The notes below the pieces were generated by a model. That model worked only from the letters and a program-made list of their open reading frames with translations, was not told the DNA's origin and did not search any database. A stretch of 5,355 nucleotides of DNA from Bacteroidota bacterium (lineage in GTDB: Bacteria; Bacteroidota; Bacteroidia; B-17B0; Aurantibacillaceae), in the NCBI GenBank assembly GCA_025360565.1, contig JANYBY010000318.1, forward strand, positions 1 to 5,355. Direction: 5' to 3'. Within the stretch, counting starts at the first letter, position 1, and each line of letters begins with the position of its first letter. Shown here piece by piece: positions 1 through 5,355 of the stretch. The position numbers were made by a program, and so were the translations under genes.

Positions 1-2
1 TC

Positions 3-116
3 TTTGAAGAAGCTTGTAAAAGCGTTCCGTCATCGGCAAAAAGCACCGACTTAAAATTCAGAAAAGACAAGATTTATTGCGGCTTTAAGGATTCGTTGGT
101 GGTGAATGGGATGTAA
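3..116 (+). CDS. C-terminal end of an unrecognised protein (5' truncated)
   Basis: An open frame enters from the left edge with its first full codon at position 3 and ends at TAA 114-116, leaving 37 visible residues. The tail is mixed and soluble-looking, with FEEACKSVP near its start and IYCGFKDSLVVNGM at its end. It has no membrane segment and no motif I can assign. The other two forward frames are worse: frame 1 stops at 52-54 and frame 2 stops almost at once. The amino-acid mix is ordinary and unlike a random shadow frame, which supports it as a real gene end. It lies 140 bases upstream of the large membrane-protein gene on the same strand. The promoter-like element between them suggests it is not required for expression of the downstream pair. 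I do not recognise the family and assign no function. Confidence 0.6.
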   Translation, partial: FEEACKSVPSSAKSTDLKFRKDKIYCGFKDSLVVNGM

Positions 117-127
117 GCCCGTTTCTG

Positions 128-147
128 AACACTTTTTAACACTTTTC
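128..147. repeat. 10-bp tandem direct repeat in the leader region
   Basis: Two adjacent copies of AACACTTTT(T/C) lie at 128-137 and 138-147, differing only in the last base. The 10-bp period is about one helical turn, so both copies face the same side of the DNA. They sit just upstream of the expected -33 region of the promoter element at 173-180. They could be an operator or simply AT-rich chance repetition; no regulator can be named. Confidence 0.5.
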
Positions 148-172
148 ATCCCAAAAAAGCCTTCTGCTTCGC

Positions 173-180
173 TATATTTG
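173..180 (+). promoter_or_regulatory. Bacteroidota-type -7 promoter element (TATATTTG)
   Basis: TATATTTG is a perfect match to the TAnnTTTG -7 consensus of the Bacteroidota primary sigma factor. It lies 76 bases upstream of the ATG of the large membrane-protein gene, and transcription would start near position 187. No clear TTG or TTTG -33 box appears about 19-21 bases upstream, so the assignment rests on the -7 element and its position. It would drive the membrane-protein and ATP-binding genes together. Confidence 0.5.
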
Positions 181-256
181 TGTAACGCTTCTCCCAATAG
201 AACTTATATGGAATAAGCTTTATGGAAAAAGCACTTTAATTGCACCTTAAAGATAC

Positions 257-3200
257 ATGCAGAACTCAGAAAATATCTTGATAAAAAAACTCGATGAGTT
301 TGTACGTAAATACTACAAAAATCAATTGCTTAAGGGGGTTTTGTATTCAAGCGGCATTTTGGTATCGGCTTTTTTAACCGTTGTGCTTTTAGAATATTTC
401 GGCGAGTTTAATACCATTATCAGAACCATTTTGTTTTTCGGATTTTTAACGGCCGTTATCGCTGTGCTTGTAAAATACATTTCCATTCCTCTTCTTAAAT
501 TAAATAAGATCGGAACGATCATTTCTTACGATCAGGCGGCATCAATTATCGGAGATCATTTCACCAATGTGCAGGATAAATTATTAAATGTGCTGCAATT
601 GCAAAATAACCGTTCCTTAACCGGCTCGCCCGAATTATTAATGGCAAGCATCACTCAAAAAATAAACGAATTAAAACCTGTGCCTTTTGCCACCGCCATT
701 AATTTATCTGATAATAAAAAATACCTTAAATATGTATTGCCCGTTTTGTTCTTAATGGGTTCTATTTTCCTTATCTGGCCGCAGATCATTACCAAAGGCA
801 CTAAACGCCTGGTGCATTACCAAACTTATTATGAGCGCGAAATGCCTTTTAAATTCAATATTCAAAATAAAAATTTGCAGGCTTTGCAAACTCAAGATTA
901 TAAACTGGAAGTGGAAATTACCGGCAGCCGCATTCCGAACGAAATTTTTATTAATATTAACGGTATTGAATATAAATTAGAGAAAGAAAATAATATTTCG
1001 TTTAATTATACATTTAAAAATTTACAGGCCAATACCGATTTTCAGCTGAACGCTTCGGGCTTTAATTCAAAAGAGTACGAATTAAAAGTGTTGCCAAAAC
1101 CTTCGCTGGTGCAATTTAATTTGCAATTGGTTTACCCTTCGTACTTGAACAAACCAAACGAAAGTTTGGCCAACAGCGGCGATCTGCAAATTCCGCAAGG
1201 CACAAAAGTAAATTGGATCTTTAATACAAAGAATACCGATAACCTGCAATTGCGTTTTTCTGATAGTTTGGCCAGCCCGCAAAAAAGCAGCCAGGATCAA
1301 TTTAATTTTTCGCGCAAATTCATGCAAAGCAATAACTACAGCGTTAAAGCTCTGAATCAATTCGTGCAAGGTTTATCCGATTCGGTAAATTACAGTGTTA
1401 ATGTAATAACTGATCAACATCCCGGAATTGATGTAAGCGAAAAAAGAGATTCGCTCAACCCAAAAAATGTATATTTCAGCGGACAAATAAAAGACGATTA
1501 CGGCTTTAACGGCCTGGCATTCCACTATAAAAAATTTGGAACCGACAGCACCGGAAAAACATCCGAAACATCAGGCAGCTTTCCAATTCACGTAAATTCA
1601 AAACAAACAACGCAACCGTATTTTTATTTTTTAGATGCCGCTCAGTTTAATTTATTGCCAGGCGATAAAGTTGAATATTATTTTGAAGTGCACGATAACG
1701 ATGGAGTCAACGGATCAAAATCATCCAAAACACAAATGATGGTGTTTAAAGCGCCAACGAAGGATGAAATAAACGAAAGCACCGACAAAAATAATTCTGA
1801 AATTAAAAAAGACCTTGAAGAGAGCATTAAAAAAGCCAAGCAGCTTCAAAAGGACGTGAACGAATTATCGAAAAAAATAACCGATAAAAAACAATTGGGT
1901 TATGATGAGAAAAAGAAAATTGAGGACCTGGTTAAAAAACAAAACGAACTTAAAAATAAAATCGAACAGGTTAAACAAGAAAACCAGTTAAACAATAAAC
2001 AGCAAAACGAATTTTCACAAACGGACGAGAACATAATGGAAAAGCAAAAACAATTAGAACAATTGTTTGAAAATGTGATGACACCCGAAATGAAAAAATT
2101 ATTTGATGAGCTCAACAAAATGCTTGAGCGCCTAGATAAGAACGAGGTGCAGCAAAAGCTGGAGGAAATGAAACTCTCTAACAAAGACATTGAAAAAGAA
2201 CTGGACCGAAATTTGGAAGCGTTTAAGCAATTGGAAGTAGAGCAAAAAATGCAGAACGCCATTGAAAAATTACAGGACCTGAAAAAAAAAGAAGACGACC
2301 TCAATAAAGAAACCGAGAACAAGACTCAGGACAAAAAAGACGACAAGAGTCAGGACAAAAAGGATGAAAAGACCGGAGATAAAAAAGACGAGAAAGCCGG
2401 AGATAAAAAAGATGAAAAAAGCGGTGACAAGAAGGATGAAAAAAGCGGGGATAAAAAAGACAGCAAGAGCAAAGAAGAAAAAGCAAAAGATCTTGAAAAA
2501 AAGCAAGATGATATAAAAAAGGAGTTTGAAAAACTAAAAGAAGAATTAAAAGAGATCGACAAAAAAAATTCGGAATTGGAGCAGCCAAATGCCTTGCCAA
2601 AAACCGAAGAAAAACAAAACGAGATCAGTAAGGAAATGCAAAACAGTTCCGAACAATTAGGCAAGGAGAATAAAAAGAACGCTTCTAAATCTCAAAAAAG
2701 CGCGAGCCAAAAAATGGAAGAGATGCAGCAGGAAATGGAAAAGGCCATGGAAGATGCTGAAGAAAAACAGGACGAAGAAAACGCGCAGGCCCTCCGCCAG
2801 ATCTTAGAAAATTTATTAAACCTTTCATTTGGTCAGGAAGAATTGGTGAAAGCTTTGCCAAAAACAAGAATTGATAATCCGCAATACGTTAAAATTCCGC
2901 AAGAGCAAAATAAATTAAAAGACAACAGCAAAATTATTGAAGATAGTTTATTGGCATTAAGCAAACGTGCGCCAAAAATAAGTGCGTTGGTTAATCGCGA
3001 GATCAATGCTATTAATATGAACATGGAAAAAACGGTAAAATCTTTGGCCGATAGAAATACCGGCGAAGCCACCATGCGCATGCAAACTACCATGACCTCG
3101 GTAAATAATTTGGCGCTGTTATTAAACGAATCGCTCGAACAAATGCAACAGCAAATGAAAGCGCAGCAACAAAGCAAATCCAAACCGGGCAAGGGCAAAT

Positions 3201-3847
3201 GTAAAAAGCCGGGTAACAGTCCGGGCTCAAAACCCTCCGATAAACCGGGTATTCCGAATATGCGAAAAATGCAGGAGCAATTAAATAAGCAGCTTCAACA
3301 ATTAAAAGACGCTTTAGAAAAAGGCAGTAAACCCGGTGAAAAACCCGGCGATAAAAAAGGTCAAAAACCCGGTGAAAAGCCCGGTGGAATGGGGCAGCAA
3401 GGTACTCAAGGAAATCAAATGATGCCCGGAACCAGTGAGCAAATGGCCAAAATGGCCGCACAGCAAGAGGCATTGCGTCGCCAAATGCAGGCTTTAACCG
3501 ATAAAATAAAGAATAAAGGCAGTAATCCCGGTGGAAACATTGCCGAAATGATGGAACAAACCGAGAAAGATATTGTAAATAAGCAAATTAGCAACGAAAC
3601 CATGAAACGCCAGCAGGAGATCTTGACTAAACTTTTAGAAAGCGAAAAGGCCGAGCGAGAAAGGGAGCAGGACGAGCAACGCAAAAGTAATGAGGCAAAA
3701 AATGAAATTTTAAGCAACCCTGGCCAGTTTTTAGAGTATAAAAGACTAAAGGAGAAGGAAATGGAATTGCTAAATACGGTTCCGCCGAGCCTAACACCTT
3801 ATTATAAAGAAAAAGTAAATAATTATTTTAACAGCGTAAATAAATAA
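257..3847 (+). CDS. DUF4175-like giant coiled-coil membrane protein
   Basis: This 1196-residue protein has unknown biochemical function. Hydrophobic segments lie at about residues 27-46, 53-73 and 155-176. The positively charged N-terminus suggests TM1-TM2 form a hairpin from the cytoplasm, and TM3 would then place residues 177-1196 in the periplasm. Residues 195-500 look beta-rich and Ig-like. From about 503 to 680 and 740 to 860 the chain is Lys/Glu/Gln-rich with heptad-like leucines, indicating long coiled coils. These flank six KKD octads at 691-738. KPG motifs fill 976-1043, and another charged helix spans about 1058-1170. The protein has a single cysteine, C982. The architecture matches what I recall as the DUF4175 family of Bacteroidota; this is recognition by layout, not a search result. 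ATG 257 is the first in-frame start, with a stop at 248-250 and only weak AAAGA spacing upstream. The stop overlaps the next gene's start, implying translational coupling. An envelope structural or sensory role is inference. Confidence 0.85.
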   Translation: MQNSENILIKKLDEFVRKYYKNQLLKGVLYSSGILVSAFLTVVLLEYFGEFNTIIRTILFFGFLTAVIAVLVKYISIPLLKLNKIGTIISYDQAASIIGDHFTNVQDKLLNVLQLQNNRSLTGSPELLMASITQKINELKPVPFATAINLSDNKKYLKYVLPVLFLMGSIFLIWPQIITKGTKRLVHYQTYYEREMPFKFNIQNKNLQALQTQDYKLEVEITGSRIPNEIFININGIEYKLEKENNISFNYTFKNLQANTDFQLNASGFNSKEYELKVLPKPSLVQFNLQLVYPSYLNKPNESLANSGDLQIPQGTKVNWIFNTKNTDNLQLRFSDSLASPQKSSQDQFNFSRKFMQSNNYSVKALNQFVQGLSDSVNYSVNVITDQHPGIDVSEKRDSLNPKNVYFSGQIKDDYGFNGLAFHYKKFGTDSTGKTSETSGSFPIHVNSKQTTQPYFYFLDAAQFNLLPGDKVEYYFEVHDNDGVNGSKSSKTQMMVFKAPTKDEINESTDKNNSEIKKDLEESIKKAKQLQKDVNELSKKITDKKQLGYDEKKKIEDLVKKQNELKNKIEQVKQENQLNNKQQNEFSQTDENIMEKQKQLEQLFENVMTPEMKKLFDELNKMLERLDKNEVQQKLEEMKLSNKDIEKELDRNLEAFKQLEVEQKMQNAIEKLQDLKKKEDDLNKETENKTQDKKDDKSQDKKDEKTGDKKDEKAGDKKDEKSGDKKDEKSGDKKDSKSKEEKAKDLEKKQDDIKKEFEKLKEELKEIDKKNSELEQPNALPKTEEKQNEISKEMQNSSEQLGKENKKNASKSQKSASQKMEEMQQEMEKAMEDAEEKQDEENAQALRQILENLLNLSFGQEELVKALPKTRIDNPQYVKIPQEQNKLKDNSKIIEDSLLALSKRAPKISALVNREINAINMNMEKTVKSLADRNTGEATMRMQTTMTSVNNLALLLNESLEQMQQQMKAQQQSKSKPGKGKCKKPGNSPGSKPSDKPGIPNMRKMQEQLNKQLQQLKDALEKGSKPGEKPGDKKGQKPGEKPGGMGQQGTQGNQMMPGTSEQMAKMAAQQEALRRQMQALTDKIKNKGSNPGGNIAEMMEQTEKDIVNKQISNETMKRQQEILTKLLESEKAEREREQDEQRKSNEAKNEILSNPGQFLEYKRLKEKEMELLNTVPPSLTPYYKEKVNNYFNSVNK
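2282..2290 (+). repeat. Nine-A homopolymer inside the coding sequence
   Basis: Nine consecutive A bases encode Lys676-Lys678 of the giant membrane protein. Such runs are prone to polymerase slippage and to sequencing length errors. Inserting one A would give a short altered tail ending in Arg-Pro-Gln and a stop after about 683 residues, just before the octad repeats. Losing one A opens a longer alternative frame. The frame as given reads through intact. Confidence 0.7.
2327..2470 (+). repeat. 24-bp tandem repeat, six copies, encoding KKD-rich octads
   Basis: Six consecutive 24-bp units encode the octads QDKKDDKS, QDKKDEKT, GDKKDEKA, GDKKDEKS, GDKKDEKS and GDKKDSKS (residues 691-738). The inner units are most alike, and synonymous differences such as AAA/AAG and GAT/GAC show some age. 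The unit length is a multiple of three, so copy-number change would keep the reading frame. The segment is almost purely charged and is likely a flexible or single-helix linker between two coiled coils. Confidence 0.9.
3182..3388 (+). repeat. KPG-rich low-complexity coding region
   Basis: Residues 976-1044 of the giant membrane protein contain seven KPG tripeptides, at K976, K984, K996, K1025, K1029, K1037 and K1041. They form two clusters separated by a short Gln/Leu-rich helix at about 1001-1021. Proline and glycine break the helix here, so this is probably a flexible, strongly basic hinge between coiled coils. The only cysteine of the protein, C982, lies in the first cluster. Confidence 0.85.
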
Positions 3848-4254
3848 TGTTACAGTCAAAAGGCGAGAGCCTAAAAATAAATTCTAAAGCAGATAATTTA
3901 CGACTTGTTGAGCATTTGATAGATGATGTTTGCCGTGCTTACAATGTTAACGAAGATAATTACGGAAACATTTTAATAGCGGTTACCGAAGCTGTAAACA
4001 ATGCCATTTGTCACGGTAATCAAAATAATCCTGAAAAATTTGTGCATATCGATTTTCAAAGAGACGATAAGCAATTGATCTTTTCTATAAAAGACGAAGG
4101 TCCTGGTTTTGATTACGCCAATTTGCCCGACCCAACCGATCCCGCTAACATTGATAAAATAAATGGCCGCGGTGTTTTTTTAATGAAAAATCTGGCCGAT
4201 AAAATTGAGTTTCATAATAAAGGTGAACAGGTTTCTTTGGCGTTCAACAATTAA
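3847..4254 (+). CDS. RsbW-like ATP-binding protein (HATPase_c_2, anti-sigma/serine kinase type)
   Basis: This 135-residue soluble protein has the GHKL (Bergerat) ATP fold and no membrane segment or sensor domain. The N-box is EAVNNAICHGN, with E48 as the likely catalytic base and N52 as the Mg-binding asparagine. The G1-box is DEGPGFD at residues 83-89, and the G2-box is NGRG at 106-109 followed by a helix containing MKNLAD. This order and size fit stand-alone anti-sigma-factor kinases such as RsbW and SpoIIAB, which bind a sigma factor or phosphorylate a STAS-domain antagonist. ATG 3847 overlaps the preceding stop (TAATG), with no strong ribosome-binding site, so translation probably depends on the upstream gene. 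All key residues are present, so it should bind ATP. Its target is not in this window. In other Bacteroidota I recall a gene of this kind next to ybeY, but no ybeY follows here. Confidence 0.88.
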   Translation: MLQSKGESLKINSKADNLRLVEHLIDDVCRAYNVNEDNYGNILIAVTEAVNNAICHGNQNNPEKFVHIDFQRDDKQLIFSIKDEGPGFDYANLPDPTDPANIDKINGRGVFLMKNLADKIEFHNKGEQVSLAFNN

Positions 4255-4283
4255 TTCCTACAAACTGTATTTAGTAAAACACA

Positions 4284-4322
4284 ATTTGTTCTTCATTCGA
4301 AGAATAAATGAGAAGATTTTTT
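4284..4322 (+). terminator. Probable rho-independent terminator after the ATP-binding gene
   Basis: Bases 4284-4294 pair with 4299-4309 in an 11-bp stem with one G-U pair and an ATTC tetraloop; the core is TTCTTC/GAAGAA. Six T bases follow at 4317-4322, seven bases after the stem. The stem is AT-rich, and the gap to the T-run is slightly long, so termination strength is uncertain. It is well placed to end the transcript that starts before position 257. Confidence 0.5.
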
Positions 4323-4450
4323 GGGCGTGCCCCCGCCTCGTCAATAATTTCGGTTGGCGGGGTCGCGCTTTACGTTTCAAGTCCTCGCCGCGCAAAAAGG
4401 CAGGCGCGGCTGTGGGCTTTCCACTGCAATCGCTCACGCAAAAACCCGCG
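4323..4450. repeat. GC-rich folded intergenic element, Bacteroidota dispersed-repeat type
   Basis: This block is sharply more GC-rich than the surrounding DNA and codes for nothing convincing. Hairpin 1 pairs 4325-4337 with 4356-4368, including a perfect 7-bp CCCCGCC/GGCGGGG core, one mismatch and one G-U pair, with an 18-base loop. Hairpin 2 is a perfect 7-bp GCCGCGC/GCGCGGC stem (4387-4393 with 4404-4410) and a 10-base A-rich loop. The right part has a CACTGCAATCGCTCACGCA segment followed by AAAACCCGCG; CCC here can pair with GGG at 4414-4416. From memory, similar blocks with GGCGGGGTCG and a CACTnCnATC(G/C)C end occur between genes in many Bacteroidota genomes. I cannot verify copies here. 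Its ends are approximate. Confidence 0.6.
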
Positions 4451-4513
4451 TAATAAGATGAATATTCAATACTTAAAATTTCATAAAATTCTTTTCGTTT
4501 CACTAAATTCAGC

Positions 4514-4521
4514 TATCTTTA
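4514..4521 (+). promoter_or_regulatory. Probable -7 promoter element (TATCTTTA) for the TPR gene
   Basis: TATCTTTA matches the Bacteroidota TAnnTTTG -7 consensus at all but the last base. T-rich sequence at 4491-4500 occupies the -33 region, without a clean TTG. Transcription would begin near 4528, right beside the candidate non-ATG start codons at 4529 and 4535. The message would therefore have almost no leader. Confidence 0.4.
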
Positions 4522-4534
4522 ATACGCTATTAAC

Positions 4535-5355
4535 ATCAACGTAAAATATTTATTTCTTATTGCCTGTGTGGCTTTTAGCCGCATGGTATTCTCACAAATT
4601 GTTGTGTCGCCAAAAAATAATACGGGCAATAACGAAAAATTGGCCCTAATGTATTTTGAACAAAAGGAATACGAAAAAGCGAATGTTTATTTTATCGATC
4701 TGTTTGATAAAAATCCCGATGCCTGGTATCCGTACTATTACAAAAGTTTATTGGGTGTTAACGATCTTTCAAAAGCCGAAAAGATCACTAAAAAACAATT
4801 AAAAAATAATAAACAAAATTCGTACTTGTATGTTTATTTAGGAAAGATCTATAAAATTGAAAAGGACGAAAAAAAAGAAAAAGAGGCATATCAAAAGGCA
4901 GTGAAAGAATTAATTCCAATGCAGCCCTATGTGCAAACATTGGCCAACGCTTTTTTAGAAGAGGATCTTTTCGATTATGCTTTGGAAACTTACAACAAGG
5001 CCGTAACAAAAGATTACAAATATTTTTACGAAAAAGCCGATGTGTACAAACATAAGAACGATCTGAAGGCCATGATCAATGAATACCTTGATGCGCTTGA
5101 GTTCCGGGAGACTGAAATAAATTCTGTTCAAGCAAATTTGCAAAATTCTTTGGGGTATGATGATGAGGAAGGCGGAATAAAAAATCCCTTATTAAAACAG
5201 GAATTGCAAAAACGTATTCAAAAAAATCCCGATAAAGTTATTTTATCTGAGTTTTTGGTTTTCATCCTGAAACAGCAAAAAGATTTTGATGGAGCTTTTA
5301 TTCAGATCCGTTCATTGGATAAAAGATTAAAAGAAGAAGGCAGCCGTGTTTACGA
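4535..5355 (+). CDS. Secreted TPR-repeat protein (3' truncated, start codon unclear)
   Basis: The frame is open from 4523 to the right edge and encodes at least 270 residues. It begins with an export signal: NVKYLLFLIACVAFSRMVFSQ, with a Lys, a hydrophobic core and a typical FSQ cleavage end. Antiparallel-helix TPR units follow, counting from the ATC at 4535: about 33-62 (NEKLALMYFEQKEYEKA), 63-95, 96-128 (YLYVYLGKIYK) and 129-163. More helical repeat sequence continues to the edge. The product is likely periplasmic or surface-associated and binds proteins; no enzyme motif is seen. An LIAC lipobox-like string occurs, but hydrophobic residues continue after the Cys, so ordinary signal peptidase I cleavage fits better. 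The first in-frame ATG, 4583, would delete most of the signal, and GTG 4568 would cut it in half. I therefore place the start at ATC 4535, with ATT 4529 or a mutated codon at GTA 4541 as alternatives. Confidence 0.7.
   Translation, partial: MNVKYLFLIACVAFSRMVFSQIVVSPKNNTGNNEKLALMYFEQKEYEKANVYFIDLFDKNPDAWYPYYYKSLLGVNDLSKAEKITKKQLKNNKQNSYLYVYLGKIYKIEKDEKKEKEAYQKAVKELIPMQPYVQTLANAFLEEDLFDYALETYNKAVTKDYKYFYEKADVYKHKNDLKAMINEYLDALEFRETEINSVQANLQNSLGYDDEEGGIKNPLLKQELQKRIQKNPDKVILSEFLVFILKQQKDFDGAFIQIRSLDKRLKEEGSRVY

Noticed and set aside
222..239. Five-codon mini-ORF MEKAL in the leader of the giant gene
   Set aside because: It could be a leader peptide, but such short frames are common by chance and there is no repeated codon or attenuator hairpin to support it.
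2327..2470. CRISPR array
   Set aside because: The 24-bp units are directly adjacent with no spacers and encode in-frame octads of a large protein.
1900..2664. Several long reverse-strand open frames rich in Phe and Ser
   Set aside because: They are the complement of Lys/Glu-rich coiled-coil codons (AAA and GAA read as TTT and TTC), which produces long stop-free Phe/Ser shadows.
4205..4453. Forward 82-codon open frame overlapping the end of the ATP-binding gene
   Set aside because: It starts inside a well-supported gene in another frame and continues into the non-coding repeat element; its composition is not protein-like.
4258..4503. Reverse-strand 81-codon open frame between the ATP-binding and TPR genes
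   Set aside because: It is the antisense reading of the GC-rich element plus AT-rich flanks, with no recognisable domain or start context.
4308..4544. Forward 78-codon open frame (begins MRRFFGRAPASS) across the GC-rich intergenic element
   Set aside because: It arises from the repeat-like element, is Arg- and Ser-rich in the way of GC-rich non-coding DNA, overlaps the terminator and the TPR promoter, and has no domain.
4541..4576. Lipoprotein signal with LIAC lipobox in the TPR protein
   Set aside because: The hydrophobic stretch continues past the cysteine and ends in a typical FSQ signal-peptidase I site, and the region before the cysteine is very short.
4583..5355. ATG 4583 as the start of the TPR protein
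   Set aside because: It is the first in-frame ATG, but it would discard most of a clear signal peptide that continues in frame upstream; it remains the fallback if the upstream sequence is untranslated.

Overview
The window looks like chromosomal DNA of a member of the Bacteroidota. Three things point there: AT-rich, lysine- and asparagine-rich coding sequence; promoter-like TAnnTTTG elements instead of sigma70 boxes, with little Shine-Dalgarno sequence; and a DUF4175-type giant coiled-coil membrane protein followed directly by a small RsbW-like ATP-binding protein. I recall this gene pair from Bacteroidota genomes, but I could not check it here. All genes read on the + strand.

Layout. Positions 1-116 hold the last 37 codons of an unrecognised gene. 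Positions 117-256 are a leader region with a 10-bp tandem repeat and a good TAnnTTTG promoter element. Positions 257-3847 encode a 1196-residue protein with three N-terminal membrane segments. Its roughly 1000-residue exported part has a beta-rich domain, long charged coiled coils, a block of six KKD octads and a KPG-rich stretch. Its stop codon overlaps the start codon of the next gene (TAATG), a 135-residue GHKL-fold ATP-binding protein (3847-4254). An AT-rich terminator-like hairpin follows. Next comes a GC-rich, strongly folded intergenic element (about 4323-4450) that resembles dispersed repeats of Bacteroidota. After a second TAnnTTTG-like promoter, a secreted TPR-repeat protein runs off the right edge.

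How the parts may work together. The giant membrane protein and the ATP-binding protein are almost certainly co-transcribed and translationally coupled. That suggests an envelope protein paired with a cytoplasmic RsbW-like regulator, but no sigma factor, anti-anti-sigma protein or phosphatase is present to prove it. The TPR gene appears to be a separate transcription unit.

Most notable points. The TPR gene has a clear export signal upstream of its first in-frame ATG, with no ATG, GTG or TTG available to start it. The GC-rich intergenic element has two clean hairpins and deserves a genome-wide copy count. A nine-A run and a 24-bp tandem repeat in the giant gene could make its length variable.
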